Counted from the first letter of the stretch, positions 47,912 to 58,800 are shown. The stretch is DNA of 64,000 bases from Paracoccus sp. (in: a-proteobacteria) (GCF_030538495.1 NZ_JAUNTW010000011.1:1-64000), one strand, 5' to 3'. The notes: generated by a model not told the origin, from the sequence alone. Numbers and translations: made by a program.

Positions 47912-48589
47912 TTATTCGGCCCAGTGAACCGTTGCGTTATCAAGGAAAGCGCGGATCGGCGCGACCGTCGGGTCCAGCTTTTGCGCGTTTTCCAATGCCT
48001 CGCGCTTTTCCGGTCCCATGATCAGGATATGCAGATGCAGCGCGTCGGCCAGCACCGGACGGGTCAGAGTGATGCGCGGTTCTTCGGCCCCGTCGGCGCG
48101 GATGGGCAGGACGGCGGGCGCATCCGTTGCCAGTGCAGCCGCCAGATGATCAGCGCCCGGAAACAGGCTGGCGGTGTGCATGTCATTGCCCATCCCCAGC
48201 AGCGCCACCGTCAGCGGCAGATGCGCCGCCAGCCGTTCGGACAGGGCCGGGGCCGCGTCGTCGGGTGTCGCGTCGCCGGTGAACAGGTCAATGTAATCCG
48301 CCGCCGCCGCTTTGTCGCGCAGCAGGTGGCGGCGCAGCAGGCGCGAATTGGACCGCGCATGGTCGCCATCAACCCAGCGTTCATCCCCCAGAACGACCGT
48401 CACCCGGTCCCATTCCAGATCAGCGCCCGACAGCGTTTCAAAGACCTGAACCGGGGACGTGCCGCCCGGAACGCACAGCGTCGCGCGGTCATTGGCGCGC
48501 AGCGCCTGCGTCAGGTTCATCGCCAGTTTGTCGGCCAATGCCAAGGACAGCATTTCGCGGTCGGGATATTCGACGAATTCCATGCTCAT
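47912..48589 (-). CDS. pgl: 6-Phosphogluconolactonase
   Basis: The 225-residue enzyme hydrolyses 6-phosphogluconolactone. It has LCVPGGTSP (about 45-53), [17 protein letters not shown] (about 71-87) and [16 protein letters not shown]. The latter carries an M-G-N-D variant of the usual G-x-D-G-H segment ([10 protein letters not shown]). ATG 48589 overlaps the zwf stop by four bases and was preferred to the longer frame from 48607. Confidence 0.93.
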   Translation of the reverse strand: MSMEFVEYPDREMLSLALADKLAMNLTQALRANDRATLCVPGGTSPVQVFETLSGADLEWDRVTVVLGDERWVDGDHARSNSRLLRRHLLRDKAAAADYIDLFTGDATPDDAAPALSERLAAHLPLTVALLGMGNDMHTASLFPGADHLAAALATDAPAVLPIRADGAEEPRITLTRPVLADALHLHILIMGPEKREALENAQKLDPTVAPIRAFLDNATVHWAE

Positions 48590-50031
48590 GATCTGATCTC
48601 TCTCCAACGGCGGTTGTCGCGGTGCATCAGACGCAACGCTTCTTCGGGGCCAGAGGATCCCGCGTCATAGGGTTCGGGTTCGGCTTTGCTGTCGTCCCAT
48701 GCGGCGATGATGGGGTCGGTCCAGGCCCATGCGGCTTCGACTTCGTCCCCGCGCATGAACAAGGTCTGGTTGCCGCGGATCACGTCCATAATCAGCCGTT
48801 CATAGGCATCGGGCATATCCGCGCCATCCGCCCCCAAGGCATCGGCAAAGGACATATCCAACGGCACCTGCACCAGACGCATACCGCCGGGGCCGGGTTC
48901 CTTGATCATCATCTTGAGCTTCATCCCTTCATTGGGTTGCAGCCGGATGACCAGTTCATTCGCGCGCGGCGTGCCTTCGTCGAAAATGGAATGCGGCGGT
49001 TCTTTGAACGTCACGGCGATTTCGCTGGTGCGGGCGCGCAGTTTCTTGCCGGTGCGCAGATAGAACGGCGTGCCTTGCCAGCGCCAGTTCGCAATCCGCA
49101 CCTTCATCGCGACATAACTTTCGGTGCGCGAATCGGGGTTTTCGGCGTCGTCGCGATAACCTGCCGTGCCATCATCGGGCTGATACTGCCCGCGCACAAT
49201 GTCGCCCGGTTCTACGGGTTCCAATGCCCGGATGACCTTCAGCTTTTCGTCCCGCACCGCGTCGGGGTCGAAATGATAGGGCGGCTCCATCGCAATCAGG
49301 CACAGCAATTGCATCATATGGTTTTGCACCATATCGCGGATCGCACCCGATTTGTCGTAATAGCTGCCGCGCCCGGCCACGCCTACGGTTTCGGCCACCG
49401 TGATCTGGACGTGATCGACATATTGCGCGTTCCACAAGGGTTCAAACAGGATATTCGCAAAGCGCACCGCCATCAGGTTCTGCACCGTTTCTTTGCCCAG
49501 ATAATGGTCGATGCGGTAAATCTGATGTTCGTCGAAATGCTGCGCCAGCGTGGCGTTCAGTTCGCGCGCGGTTGCCAGATCGCGGCCAAAGGGTTTCTCA
49601 ACCACGATCCGGCTGTCGGTGTCCGCAATGCCGTAACGGGCCAGCCGCTGCGCAATATCGCCAAACAGCGCCGGCGCGACGGAAAAATAAAACGCGTGAA
49701 CCACGCCCTGCCGCATATGATCGCACAGCGCCTGCCACCCGTCGTCCCCGCGCGCGTCAATCGCGACATAGCGCAGCAGCGCCAGAAAATCATCCAGCCG
49801 CGCCATATCGCCAGTGCCGCCAAATTCCGCGATTGCGGCGGCGGTTTCGGTGCGGAAGGTGGCGCTGTCCTGTTCGGTGCGGGCCGCGCCGATGATGCGC
49901 GCGCTGTCGGGGATTTGCCCCGCGACAAAGCGGCGGAACAGGCCGGGTAAAATCTTGCGCCGGGCCAGATCGCCGGTGGCGCCAAAGATCACAAGGTCGA
50001 AATCATCGACCGGAATGACGCGGGAAACCAT
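48586..50031 (-). CDS. zwf: Glucose-6-phosphate 1-dehydrogenase
   Basis: It oxidises glucose-6-phosphate with NAD(P), the entry to the Entner-Doudoroff and pentose phosphate routes. The 481 residues have the coenzyme motif FGATGDLARRK (about 15-25) and the substrate site RIDHYLGKE. ATG 50031 follows GAGGA; the longer frame has no ribosome site. With pgl, pgi and the nearby edd it gives most of the upper Entner-Doudoroff pathway. Confidence 0.96.
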   Translation of the reverse strand: MVSRVIPVDDFDLVIFGATGDLARRKILPGLFRRFVAGQIPDSARIIGAARTEQDSATFRTETAAAIAEFGGTGDMARLDDFLALLRYVAIDARGDDGWQALCDHMRQGVVHAFYFSVAPALFGDIAQRLARYGIADTDSRIVVEKPFGRDLATARELNATLAQHFDEHQIYRIDHYLGKETVQNLMAVRFANILFEPLWNAQYVDHVQITVAETVGVAGRGSYYDKSGAIRDMVQNHMMQLLCLIAMEPPYHFDPDAVRDEKLKVIRALEPVEPGDIVRGQYQPDDGTAGYRDDAENPDSRTESYVAMKVRIANWRWQGTPFYLRTGKKLRARTSEIAVTFKEPPHSIFDEGTPRANELVIRLQPNEGMKLKMMIKEPGPGGMRLVQVPLDMSFADALGADGADMPDAYERLIMDVIRGNQTLFMRGDEVEAAWAWTDPIIAAWDDSKAEPEPYDAGSSGPEEALRLMHRDNRRWREIRS

Positions 50032-50082
50032 GCTGTCCTCCGTCTGAGTTTGCGGATGTGTTAGCGTTAACCGCACGTCCGT

Positions 50083-50616
50083 TCAACCTTTTACCGCTTT
50101 CGCCAGCCGGGGCAGGCGGCTGCGTTTCAGCATATCGGGGACAGTCATATCGCCCCCCATCCGCGCGGCTTTGTCGCGCGCGGCCTGAACCGCAGCCACC
50201 ACAGAATGCGGCGCGCGCGCGTGCAGTTCCAGCAAAAAAGCATCGGGGTGAATGGCGCGCAGGTCGAACCGCGCCATGATGGGGCGCGGAAAATCGCGCA
50301 GATTGGCGGTGACGATCAGGTTCGCGCGCCCCGATAATGCGGTGTCCAGAACATGCTGATCGCCGGTATCGGGCAGGTCGGCTGCGGCCTGTGCTGTGGT
50401 CGCGGTCAGCGCATCGGGCAGGCGGTCGGAAAGCAGCGCGATTTCCGCGCCCGCAACCGCTGCCTGATCCGGTCCCAGACGCGCGGCGGCGTGGCGCCAT
50501 TCGTCCAGAATCCGCGCCGACCAGATCGGCGCATACAGCCCCGTCGCCGCAAGGTCGGTCAGAATTTCCCGCAGGATCGTGGGAAAAAGAACATTGGCGT
50601 CCAGAACCGCGCGCAT
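50083..50616 (-). CDS. PIN-domain protein (probable ribonuclease)
   Basis: The 177-residue protein has PIN-domain acidic residues: VLDANVLFP (D6), a mid DEWRH and late TGDQHVLDTAL with VTANLRDFP. PIN domains are metal-dependent RNases, often toxins, but no antitoxin gene is visible. It overlaps the rlmI stop (TGATG) and so is translated after an rRNA methyltransferase. It resembles a small Rhodobacterales PIN family. ATG 50616 was chosen; the longer frame is shadow sequence in rlmI. Confidence 0.8.
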   Translation of the reverse strand: MRAVLDANVLFPTILREILTDLAATGLYAPIWSARILDEWRHAAARLGPDQAAVAGAEIALLSDRLPDALTATTAQAAADLPDTGDQHVLDTALSGRANLIVTANLRDFPRPIMARFDLRAIHPDAFLLELHARAPHSVVAAVQAARDKAARMGGDMTVPDMLKRSRLPRLAKAVKG

Positions 50617-51806
50617 CAATCCAGCCGGAAAAACAACGCCTTGAGGTAGCCCGTTTCCGCCAGTTGCGGCAGGGTCGGGTGGTCGGGTCCGGCCTGTCCG
50701 GTGTGGATCAGCACGCCGCGCCGCCCGCCGCGCCCAATGCCGCGCGCGCTGACATTGCGAAACGCGGTCAGGTCGGCGGCGTGGCTGCAACTGCACAGCC
50801 CCAGATAGCCCCCAGGCGCGACCAGCGGTGCGGCCAGCTTTGCCACCCGTTCATAGGCGCGCAACCCGGCTTCAAGCGCGGGTTTGCTGGGCGCAAATGC
50901 GGGCGGATCACAGATCACCACGTCAAAGGTGCGGCCATCGGCGGCCATTTGCTCCATGGCGGCAAAGGCATCGGAACGGATGGTTTCCAACCGATCCGCT
51001 GCGCCCATGGCCGCAGCACCCCCTGCGGCCAGTTCCAGTGCCGGGGCGCTGCCATCCACGCAGGTCGCCCGCGTGGCCCCCGCCGCCAGACCGGCCAGAC
51101 CAAAGCCGCCGACATGGCTGAACACGTCCAGAATCGTGCCGCCGACCAGCCGCTGCGCGAATGCGTGGTTGGGGCGTTGATCGTAAAACAACCCGGTTTT
51201 CTGCCCGCCCATCACATCGGCCAGATAGGTCGCGCCGTTCATCGACACCGGCACCGGCGCGTCAGGCGCCGTGCCGCGCAGAACCTGCATCCGTTCGGTT
51301 AACCCCTCTAGCCCGCGGGCGCGGCCCTGACCGTTCAGGATCACGGTTTTGACCCCCGCCACGGCGATCAGCGCGTCGGCGATGTCGTCGGCCATCGTAT
51401 CCGACCATGCGGCATTGGGCTGCATCACCGCCACGTCGCCAAAGCGGTCGATGACCAGACCGGGCAGACCGTCGGCCTCGGCGTGGATCAGCCGGTAAAA
51501 CGGCGCGTCATACAGACGGTCTCGCATTGCCAAGGCGCGGCCCAGACGGATGCGCAGCCAGTCGCCGTCAATCACCGCGCTTGCGTCGGTATCCATCACG
51601 CGCGCCACGATTTTTGATACGGGGTTTACGGTCACCAGACCCAGAGGGCGGCGCTCGGCGTCCTCTAACACGGCAAAGCCGCCGGGGGGCAGGGCGCGGG
51701 TGCGGCGGTCCAGAACGGCCTCGTCGGCGTAAACCCACGGAAAGCCGTGGCGGATCGCCTGAGGTTTGGATTTCGGGCGCAGGCGGATCACGGGCAGGTC
51801 GGTCAT
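50616..51806 (-). CDS. rlmI: 23S rRNA (cytosine) methyltransferase, RlmI-like
   Basis: The 396-residue protein has an N-terminal PUA-like RNA-binding domain (about 5-75) and a SAM-dependent methyltransferase domain with DVFSHVGGFGL (about 228-238; motif I variant), DGSAPAL and CDPPAFAPSK. E. coli RlmI methylates C1962 of 23S rRNA. The lineage also includes RlmK-like enzymes, so the exact site is inferred. Downstream PIN gene is coupled. Confidence 0.88.
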   Translation of the reverse strand: MTDLPVIRLRPKSKPQAIRHGFPWVYADEAVLDRRTRALPPGGFAVLEDAERRPLGLVTVNPVSKIVARVMDTDASAVIDGDWLRIRLGRALAMRDRLYDAPFYRLIHAEADGLPGLVIDRFGDVAVMQPNAAWSDTMADDIADALIAVAGVKTVILNGQGRARGLEGLTERMQVLRGTAPDAPVPVSMNGATYLADVMGGQKTGLFYDQRPNHAFAQRLVGGTILDVFSHVGGFGLAGLAAGATRATCVDGSAPALELAAGGAAAMGAADRLETIRSDAFAAMEQMAADGRTFDVVICDPPAFAPSKPALEAGLRAYERVAKLAAPLVAPGGYLGLCSCSHAADLTAFRNVSARGIGRGGRRGVLIHTGQAGPDHPTLPQLAETGYLKALFFRLD

Positions 51807-51925
51807 GTGGTATCCTTTCGCCGCCTGATGTGACAGCTTGCCCGCTCCGGCACAAGCGCCGCGTTCGCCGGTTGCGTTGTTATCGCTAACGGAGTAGGAT
51901 GCGGCAACAGATCCCGGAGGCTGCG

Positions 51926-53728
51926 ATGACCCTGAATCCCACCCTTGACCGCGTGACCGACCGCATCCGCGAACGGTCGCATCAGACCCGCGCCGCCTAT
52001 CTGGCGAAAATCGCCACAGCCGCCGAACAAGGACCGCGCCGCGCGCATCTGTCCTGCGGCAATCAGGCCCATGCCTATGCCGCCATGGATGATAAGGCTG
52101 AACTGGCCGCCGGGCGCGCGCCGAATATCGGGATCGTCACATCCTATAACGACATGCTGTCGGCGCATCATCCTTATGAACGCTTTCCCGATCTGATCCG
52201 GGCGGCGGCGCGCGACCAAGGCGCGACGGTGCAGGTGGCGGGCGGCGTCCCGGCCATGTGCGACGGCGTGACCCAAGGCCGCGCCGGGATGGAGCTGTCG
52301 CTGTTTTCGCGCGATGTCATCGCCCTGTCCGCCGGGGTGGCGCTGTCGCATGACTGTTTCGACGCAGCGATGTATCTGGGCGTCTGCGATAAAATCGTGC
52401 CGGGTCTGGTGATTGCGGCGGCGACCTTTGGCCATATCCCCGCCGTGTTCGTTCCCGCCGGTCCGATGCCGTCGGGCCTGCCCAATGACGAAAAGGCCCG
52501 CGTGCGCCAGCAATTCGCGACCGGAGAGGTGGGCCGCGACGCCCTGATGGCGGCTGAAATGGCCAGCTATCACAGCCCCGGCACCTGCACATTCTACGGC
52601 ACGGCGAACAGCAACCAGATGCTGATGGAGTTTATGGGCCTGCACCTGCCCGGATCGTCATTCGTGAACCCGAACACGCCGCTGCGCGATGCGCTGACGG
52701 TGGCGGCGACGCAGCGGGCGGCGGCGATCACGCGGTTGGGGAATGATTACCTGCCCGCTGGTCATGTGCTGGACGAAAAGGCGTTTGTGAACGGCATTGT
52801 CGGGCTGATGGCGACGGGCGGGTCCACGAACCTGATCCTGCATCTGCCTGCCATGGCGCGCGCGGCAGGGGTGCTGATCGACCTGTCGGATTTCCACGAT
52901 CTGTCGGAATCGGTGCCTCTGATGGCGCGGGTTTATCCCAACGGTCTGGCCGATGTGAACCATTTCCACGCCGCCGGAGGCTTGGGCTATATGATCGGGC
53001 ATCTGCTGGATGCGGGGCTGCTGCACGCGGATGTGCAGACGATCAACGGCACGGGGCTGGACGGATACACCGCCGAACCGAAACTGGACGGCGCCGCGAT
53101 CCGCTGGGAATCGGGCGCGCGCGACAGCCTGAACGACCGGATTTTGCGCCCGGCCAGCGATCCGTTCGCCCCCACGGGCGGGCTGAAGCAACTGTCGGGC
53201 AATCTGGGGCGCGGCGTGATTAAGGTCAGCGCCGTGGCCCCCGAACGCCACATCATTCAGGCCCCCGCCCGCGTGTTCAACGATCAGGAATCCGTCAAAA
53301 CCGCGTTCAAGGCGGGTGAGTTCACCACCGACACCGTGGTCGTCGTCCGGTTTCAGGGGCCGCGCGCGAACGGGATGCCGGAACTTCATTCTCTGACGCC
53401 GACGCTGGCGGTGTTGCAGGATCGCGGTTTGCGCGTGGCGCTTGTCACCGATGGGCGCATGTCGGGCGCGTCGGGCAAAGTTCCCGCCGCCATTCATATC
53501 GCGCCCGAGGCGGCGAATGGCGGCCCCCTGTCGCGTATTCAGGACGGCGATGTGATCCGCGTGGATGCGGTCGCGGGCAGCATCGACTGCCTGACGCCGG
53601 GATGGGATGCGCGCGACCCCGCGCCCTTTGACCCCGCGCCGAACGCGGTTGGGATGGGGCGCGAACTGTTCGCGGCGTTTCGTGCGGCGGCAGGGTCGGC
53701 GGATACCGGGGCCTGTTCGGTCGTCTGA
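51926..53728 (+). CDS. edd: 6-Phosphogluconate dehydratase
   Basis: The 600-residue IlvD/Edd enzyme dehydrates 6-phosphogluconate to KDPG, the hallmark step of the Entner-Doudoroff route. It has [13 protein letters not shown], the iron-sulphur cysteines in [14 protein letters not shown] and [25 protein letters not shown] and late [14 protein letters not shown] 51926 follows CCCGGAGG. No eda (KDPG aldolase) follows; the next gene is ftsY. It is about 1.9 kb from the divergent zwf operon. Confidence 0.96.
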   Translation: MTLNPTLDRVTDRIRERSHQTRAAYLAKIATAAEQGPRRAHLSCGNQAHAYAAMDDKAELAAGRAPNIGIVTSYNDMLSAHHPYERFPDLIRAAARDQGATVQVAGGVPAMCDGVTQGRAGMELSLFSRDVIALSAGVALSHDCFDAAMYLGVCDKIVPGLVIAAATFGHIPAVFVPAGPMPSGLPNDEKARVRQQFATGEVGRDALMAAEMASYHSPGTCTFYGTANSNQMLMEFMGLHLPGSSFVNPNTPLRDALTVAATQRAAAITRLGNDYLPAGHVLDEKAFVNGIVGLMATGGSTNLILHLPAMARAAGVLIDLSDFHDLSESVPLMARVYPNGLADVNHFHAAGGLGYMIGHLLDAGLLHADVQTINGTGLDGYTAEPKLDGAAIRWESGARDSLNDRILRPASDPFAPTGGLKQLSGNLGRGVIKVSAVAPERHIIQAPARVFNDQESVKTAFKAGEFTTDTVVVVRFQGPRANGMPELHSLTPTLAVLQDRGLRVALVTDGRMSGASGKVPAAIHIAPEAANGGPLSRIQDGDVIRVDAVAGSIDCLTPGWDARDPAPFDPAPNAVGMGRELFAAFRAAAGSADTGACSVV

Positions 53729-53788
53729 CATCTTTTCCTTGGCGCGGTTTCCGCTTAGGGTTTCGTGCAGATCGAAAAGGGGCCGCGC

Positions 53789-54817
53789 ATGTCGTTTTTT
53801 TCTAAACTCAAGGATCGTTTGACCCGGTCTTCGTCCAAGATCGGGGCGGGGCTGGATGATCTGGTGGGCGAAGATGTTGCGCCCGCGTCGGAACCTGCGC
53901 CCGAACCCGCGCCTGCCCCCGGCCTGATGGGCCGCCTGTTTGGCCGCAGCGACGCGCCCGCGCGCCCGGCGGAACCCCGTCGCGCCCTTGACGACGCCAT
54001 GCTGGAGGAGCTGGAGGACATGCTGGTCCAGGCCGATCTGGGCGTGGAAACCGCCCTGCGGATCAGCGCCAACATCGCCGAAGGCCGCATGGGTCGCCGC
54101 ATCTCGGCCACGGAACTGAAGGAATTGCTGGCCGATGAAATCGCGCGGATCATGACGCCGGTCGCGCGGCCCTTGCCGATTTACGCCAAAAAACCGCAGG
54201 TCGTGCTGGTCGTCGGCGTCAATGGCGCGGGCAAAACCACGACGATTGGCAAATTGGCCAGCCAGTTTCGGGCGGCGGGCAAATCGGTGGTGATCGCGGC
54301 GGGCGATACCTTCCGCGCGGCGGCGGTCGAACAGTTGCAGGTCTGGGGCGAACGCGCGGGCGTGCCGGTCATGGTCGCGCCGACGGGCAGCGACCCGGCC
54401 AGCCTTGCCTTTGACGCGATGACGCGGGCGGAAACGGACGGCGCTGATTTGCTGATGATCGACACCGCCGGGCGTCTGCAAAACCGCGCCGATCTGATGG
54501 AGGAACTGGCGAAAATCGTCCGCGTCATCCGCAAAAAAGACCCCGAGGCCCCCCACAACACCCTGCTGGTTCTGGACGCGACCACGGGGCAGAACGCGCT
54601 GAATCAGGTGGAAACCTTCCGCAAGCTGGCCGATGTGTCGGGGCTGGTCATGACCAAGCTGGACGGCACAGCGCGCGGCGGTGTGTTGGTGGCCTTGGCC
54701 GATAAATTCGGCCTGCCGATCCATGCCATCGGGGTGGGGGAACAGATCGACGATCTGGACGCGTTCGACGCGGACGAATTCGCCCGCGCCTTGGTCGGGT
54801 TGGACTCAGCGGCCTAA
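53789..54817 (+). CDS. ftsY: Signal recognition particle receptor FtsY
   Basis: FtsY is the membrane receptor for SRP-bound ribosomes. The 342-residue protein has a short acidic/Pro-rich A domain (about 24-60), then the NG GTPase with GVNGAGKTTTIGK (about 138-150), DTFRAAAVEQL, DTAGRLQNR and TKLDGTARGG. ATG 53789 has AAAAGGGG upstream; a GTG at 53765 is a weaker option. The 3' end overlaps the convergent cytochrome b561 gene by 12 bases. Confidence 0.95.
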   Translation: MSFFSKLKDRLTRSSSKIGAGLDDLVGEDVAPASEPAPEPAPAPGLMGRLFGRSDAPARPAEPRRALDDAMLEELEDMLVQADLGVETALRISANIAEGRMGRRISATELKELLADEIARIMTPVARPLPIYAKKPQVVLVVGVNGAGKTTTIGKLASQFRAAGKSVVIAAGDTFRAAAVEQLQVWGERAGVPVMVAPTGSDPASLAFDAMTRAETDGADLLMIDTAGRLQNRADLMEELAKIVRVIRKKDPEAPHNTLLVLDATTGQNALNQVETFRKLADVSGLVMTKLDGTARGGVLVALADKFGLPIHAIGVGEQIDDLDAFDADEFARALVGLDSAA

Positions 54818-55264
54818 CATCCGCATCAGGCTGCGGTTGCGCTGCACGAAATGGTGAACCAGCGCGGCGGCGGCATGAACGCCCGCGATCACCAGCAGCA
54901 GGTTGAACAACACGCCATGCGCATCGCCCGCCGGTTCAACGCCGCCGAAAAACGCCATCATGCCGCTGACCGGCACCAGAATCATCAGGGCATACGGCGC
55001 GCGATGCGCCCAGGTCGATGCCGCCTGTTGCCATGCGGGCGCGGGCAGGGGGGCCGGCACGCCCGACAGGCCGCGCACAATCAGACGAAGCGCGACCAGA
55101 GCCAGAACCGCCAAGCCGATGATGGCATGGGGCGGGGTGCCGGTGGCAACGGTCGCGCCCTGTTCGGCGGCCTCTGCCCCGATTTCGGCCAGATCGCCCA
55201 TGCTTTCGCCGGTGATCCAGTGCAGGATGACGCGCAGGATGGAATAACGGTCGGGATGGGCCAT
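54806..55264 (-). CDS. Cytochrome b561 (YceJ-like)
   Basis: This 152-residue four-helix membrane protein opens RYSILRVILHWITG and has the late VHHFVQRNRSLMRML. Histidines in LHW, PPHAIIG, HRAPY and VHHF are candidate haem b ligands. It may oxidise ubiquinol as a superoxide oxidase, as reported for E. coli CybB, but this is only inferred. Its last 12 bases overlap the end of ftsY on the opposite strand. Confidence 0.85.
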   Translation of the reverse strand: MAHPDRYSILRVILHWITGESMGDLAEIGAEAAEQGATVATGTPPHAIIGLAVLALVALRLIVRGLSGVPAPLPAPAWQQAASTWAHRAPYALMILVPVSGMMAFFGGVEPAGDAHGVLFNLLLVIAGVHAAAALVHHFVQRNRSLMRMLGR

Positions 55265-55309
55265 GGCGCTGCCTCTTGGGGTGTTGCGCTTTGTGTCATC
55301 CCGGCTTTA

Positions 55310-55990
55310 TCATAAATCAAGCCCCAGCTGCGCCAGAAACCGTGACAGGTCGGGGCCGCGCGCGTGCCGCCCCGCAAACAACGTCGCCTGAGACCGCAAA
55401 ATCGGTTCCCCCGCCAGCACCCGCAAGTTATTAGCGCGCAGCGTTTCGCCAGAGCTGGTGATGTCGGCGATTGCCTCGGCGGTTTGGTTGGCGACGGTGC
55501 CTTCGGTCGCGCCTTGGCTGTCAACCAGTTGATAATCCGCGACTTCTTGTGCGGCCAGATGGGCGCGCACCAGCCGGTGATATTTCGTCGCGATCCGCAG
55601 GCGGAATCCATGCGCAGCCCGGAAATCGCGCGCGACCGATGCCAGATCGTCCAGCGTTTCGCAATCGCGCCAGCAATCCGGCACGGCCAGAATCAGGTCG
55701 GCATGGCCAAAGCCCATCGGCGCGATTTCCGCGACCGTGGACGCCCAACCCGCCAGCTTTTCCCGCACCAGATCGGTGCCGGTGACGCCCAATTCAATGC
55801 GCCCCGCGGCCAGTTCGCGCGGGATTTCCCCCGCTGACAGCAGGACCAGCGACACGTTATCCGCGCCTTCGACCCGGCCCGCATATTCGCGGTCGGACCC
55901 CGCGCGCGACAGCCGCACGCCGCGTTCCGCGAACCAGTCAAAGCTCTGTTCCATCAACCGCCCCTTGGACGGCACGCCAAGGCGGATCAT
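55310..55990 (-). CDS. hisG: ATP phosphoribosyltransferase, short form
   Basis: It starts histidine synthesis by joining ATP and PRPP. At 226 residues it is the short HisG, which lacks the C-terminal regulatory domain and needs HisZ. It has LGVPSKGRLMEQS, GVTGTDLV (about 87-94) and the PRPP loop near ISSGETLRANNL. It overlaps hisZ by four bases (ATGA). Confidence 0.95.
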   Translation of the reverse strand: MIRLGVPSKGRLMEQSFDWFAERGVRLSRAGSDREYAGRVEGADNVSLVLLSAGEIPRELAAGRIELGVTGTDLVREKLAGWASTVAEIAPMGFGHADLILAVPDCWRDCETLDDLASVARDFRAAHGFRLRIATKYHRLVRAHLAAQEVADYQLVDSQGATEGTVANQTAEAIADITSSGETLRANNLRVLAGEPILRSQATLFAGRHARGPDLSRFLAQLGLDL

Positions 55991-57048
55991 GCCACGCCCC
56001 CCAATTCCGCGATCAGGCCGGGGCGGATGATGCCGCCCACGGCGGGGATTTCACGGCCCTTGCCCAGAACCCGCGTCAATGCATCGTAACGCCCGCCCGA
56101 CGCGACCGGAGGCCAGCTGTCACGATCCGCGCTGAAACTGAACGTAAAGCCGTCGTAATATTCCAGCGTCGTGCGCCCGTGGCTGGCGTTGAACGTAATG
56201 CGCGCGGGGTCGATGCCACGCGCCGCGATTGCGTCCATGCGCGCGGCGATGCGGTCCACGGCCCCGGCAATCGCGGGCATATCCGCCGCCAGATCGCGCA
56301 GTTGCGCCAATGCGTCGGGCGCGGGCGCGCACAGATCAAACAGCCGTTGCAGCCGTTCCCCCCACAAAGGCGGCAGAGGCGCAACAGCGGCATCCGTGCG
56401 CAGCCGCGTGATCCGCGCAATCATATCATCGCGCGTCCGCAACCCGGCCCAAGGGGCTGAATTATCGGGGAAATCGCGCACAGGCGTGGGGTGTGAAAAC
56501 CGGTCCAGCAGGCGGGCGAACCGACCGGGCCGCCAGATATGGTGCAGCAACGCATCGCGCCGCGCATCGGGCAAAGGCAGGCCCCGCACGGCATCCAGCA
56601 ACAGCCCCATATCGCCCATTTCCGCCCGCAGATCATAGGGCGCCAGCAGGTCATGAAACAGGCCGAACACCTCGGCATCGGCGGCGGGGTCGCGGCTGAA
56701 CAGTTCAAATCCCGCTTGCAGATATTCGCTGTCGCGCGGGGTCTCGGGGCGCGTGTCACCCATATCCTGTTTGCGGAACACCTCGCCCAGATAGCAATAG
56801 CGTGCGGGTTCCGCGCCGTTTTCCATATGCGCCTGAACGACCGGGACAGTGAAATCCGGGCGCAGCATCATTTCGCCACGGATCGGGTCGCTGGTGACAT
56901 AGGCGCGGGCGCGAATATCCTCGCCATACAGATCCAGCAGGCTTTCGGCGGGCAACAGGATGTTGGGCGCGATTTCCTGCGCGCCCGCATCGCGGAACGC
57001 GGCCAGCAGGCGCAGGCCCGCAGCCTGTTTGACGGATTTCGGCGTCAT
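55987..57048 (-). CDS. hisZ: ATP phosphoribosyltransferase regulatory subunit
   Basis: This 353-residue paralogue of histidyl-tRNA synthetase lacks the anticodon domain. It binds histidine and activates short HisG. It keeps class II synthetase features ([27 protein letters not shown]). ATG 57048 overlaps the hisS stop by four bases; the longer frame extends into hisS. The order hisS-hisZ-hisG makes one coupled operon. Confidence 0.93.
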   Translation of the reverse strand: MTPKSVKQAAGLRLLAAFRDAGAQEIAPNILLPAESLLDLYGEDIRARAYVTSDPIRGEMMLRPDFTVPVVQAHMENGAEPARYCYLGEVFRKQDMGDTRPETPRDSEYLQAGFELFSRDPAADAEVFGLFHDLLAPYDLRAEMGDMGLLLDAVRGLPLPDARRDALLHHIWRPGRFARLLDRFSHPTPVRDFPDNSAPWAGLRTRDDMIARITRLRTDAAVAPLPPLWGERLQRLFDLCAPAPDALAQLRDLAADMPAIAGAVDRIAARMDAIAARGIDPARITFNASHGRTTLEYYDGFTFSFSADRDSWPPVASGGRYDALTRVLGKGREIPAVGGIIRPGLIAELGGVA

Positions 57049-58526
57049 CCCAAAATCCGCCGCAATTCGGCGACCAGATCGGCGCGGGGAACCTCGGTCT
57101 GGGCGGGTTGGGATTTCCATTCCTCGACGCTGGCCTGTGCCGCGATGCGGGCGCCCAGAATCAGGTCTTTGATCTGCACCACGCCGCGCGCGGCTTCGTC
57201 CGCGCCCTGAATCACCGCCGCAGGAGAGCCGCGTTTATCAGCGTATTTCAACTGGTTGCCAAAGTTCTTTGGATTCCCCAGATACACTTCGGCGCGGATG
57301 CCAGCGGCGCGCAATTCGGCGGCCATGGCCTGATAATCCGCGATGCGGTCGCGATCCATGACGGTGACGACGACCGGGCCAACGGGCGGCGTGCCAGCCA
57401 GTCCCTTGGCGCGCAACGCGGCCAGCAGGCGGTCCACGCCGATCGACACGCCGGTCGCAGGCACCTTTTGTCCGGTAAAGCGTTCGACCAGCCCGTCATA
57501 GCGCCCGCCACCCGCGACCGACCCGAATTGCCGCTTGCGTCCTTTTTCGTCCAGGATTTCAAAGGTCAGTTCGGCTTCGAACACCGGGCCGGTGTAGTAA
57601 CCCAAGCCGCGCACGACCGACGGGTCAATCACCACGCGGTCGGTGCCAACCCCCATGGCGGCCAGCATGTCGGCGATCTGGGCCAGTTCGTCAACGCCTT
57701 CGGCCCCGGTGTCAGACGTGCCAATCGCGGCGCGCAGATTGGCCAGCGTGGCGGCGTTGTCCGCGCCTTTCGAGGTCAGGAACGCCAGCACCGGCGCGGC
57801 CTGCGTGTCCGACAACCCGATGCCGTCGATGAACGCGCCGCTGTCGTCTTTGCGGCCTGTGGTCAGCAGGGCCAGCACGCCGGATTCGCCCACCTTGTCG
57901 AATTTGTCGATGCTGCGCAGTACGTCATCGGCCTGTTCGGGGGCGACCTGAGCGGCCTCAAGCACGCCGGACAGAACCTTACGGTTGTTGATGCGCACGA
58001 TGTAATCGCCGCGGGCAATGCCCACAGCTTCCAATGCGTCGGCCAGCATGGCGCAGATTTCGGCGTCGGCGGCGACTGATGCGCTGCCCACGGTGTCGGC
58101 ATCGCATTGATAAAACTGACGGAACCGGCCCGGCCCCGGCTTTTCATTGCGCCAGACCGGACCCATGGCATACCGGCGATAAGGCGACGGCAGATCATTG
58201 CGGAACTGCGCGGCGACGCGGGCCAGGGGCGCGGTCAGGTCGTAACGCAGCGCCAGCCAATCGCCGGAACCGCCGCCCGGCACGTCGGCCTCTTGCCACG
58301 CGAACACCCCGGCATTGGGGCGGTCCACATCGGGAAGGAATTTCCCCAGCGATTCAACTGTTTCAACCGCGCTGGTTTCCAACGGGTCAAAGCCATGGCG
58401 GTGGTAAATTTCCGCGATGCGGTCCAGCATCGCCTTGCGTTCGGTCACGTCTGCGCCGAAATAGTCGCGAAAGCCCTTGGGCGTCTCTGCCTTGGGGCGG
58501 GGCTGTTTTTTCTGATCTTTTGCCAT
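57045..58526 (-). CDS. hisS: Histidyl-tRNA synthetase
   Basis: The 493-residue class II synthetase has [15 protein letters not shown] near the start, [11 protein letters not shown] (motif 2 side), [21 protein letters not shown], the histidine loop [11 protein letters not shown] (about 308-318) and motif 3 [11 protein letters not shown] (about 375-385), then an anticodon domain. It heads the hisS-hisZ-hisG operon, tying histidine charging to histidine synthesis in transcription. The ATG lies 54 bases from the divergent slyX start. Confidence 0.96.
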   Translation of the reverse strand: MAKDQKKQPRPKAETPKGFRDYFGADVTERKAMLDRIAEIYHRHGFDPLETSAVETVESLGKFLPDVDRPNAGVFAWQEADVPGGGSGDWLALRYDLTAPLARVAAQFRNDLPSPYRRYAMGPVWRNEKPGPGRFRQFYQCDADTVGSASVAADAEICAMLADALEAVGIARGDYIVRINNRKVLSGVLEAAQVAPEQADDVLRSIDKFDKVGESGVLALLTTGRKDDSGAFIDGIGLSDTQAAPVLAFLTSKGADNAATLANLRAAIGTSDTGAEGVDELAQIADMLAAMGVGTDRVVIDPSVVRGLGYYTGPVFEAELTFEILDEKGRKRQFGSVAGGGRYDGLVERFTGQKVPATGVSIGVDRLLAALRAKGLAGTPPVGPVVVTVMDRDRIADYQAMAAELRAAGIRAEVYLGNPKNFGNQLKYADKRGSPAAVIQGADEAARGVVQIKDLILGARIAAQASVEEWKSQPAQTEVPRADLVAELRRILG

Positions 58527-58580
58527 GGTGCCTGTGCCTTGTGGGCCAAATCCGTGGACCGCTTACCGGAAGGAAACGAC

Positions 58581-58793
58581 ATGGACAAGCACGACGACCG
58601 GATTCGCCAGCTAGAAGAATCGCTGGCCCATCTGGTGCGCGTCACCGATGACCTATCCGAGGTGATCGCCCGACAGGATGCCGAGCTGGCGCGGCTGACC
58701 CGGCGGGTTGAGATGCTGATGCAGGCGGCGGCAGAGCAGCAAACGGAATCGGGATCGATCCCGCTGGCCGATCAGCGCCCGCCGCATTACTGA
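58581..58793 (+). CDS. slyX: SlyX family protein
   Basis: The 70-residue coiled-coil protein (RIRQLEESLAHL...LSEVIARQDAELARLTRRVEML) with a short polar tail ending RPPHY is typical of SlyX, whose function is unknown. ATG 58581 follows AAGGAAACGAC. It is convergent with thiE. Confidence 0.88.
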   Translation: MDKHDDRIRQLEESLAHLVRVTDDLSEVIARQDAELARLTRRVEMLMQAAAEQQTESGSIPLADQRPPHY

Positions 58794-58800
58794 GCCGGAT

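Noticed and set aside
52658..54724. 688-codon minus-strand ORF opposite edd and ftsY
   Set aside because: Antisense to two conserved genes, without ribosome site or recognisable domain.
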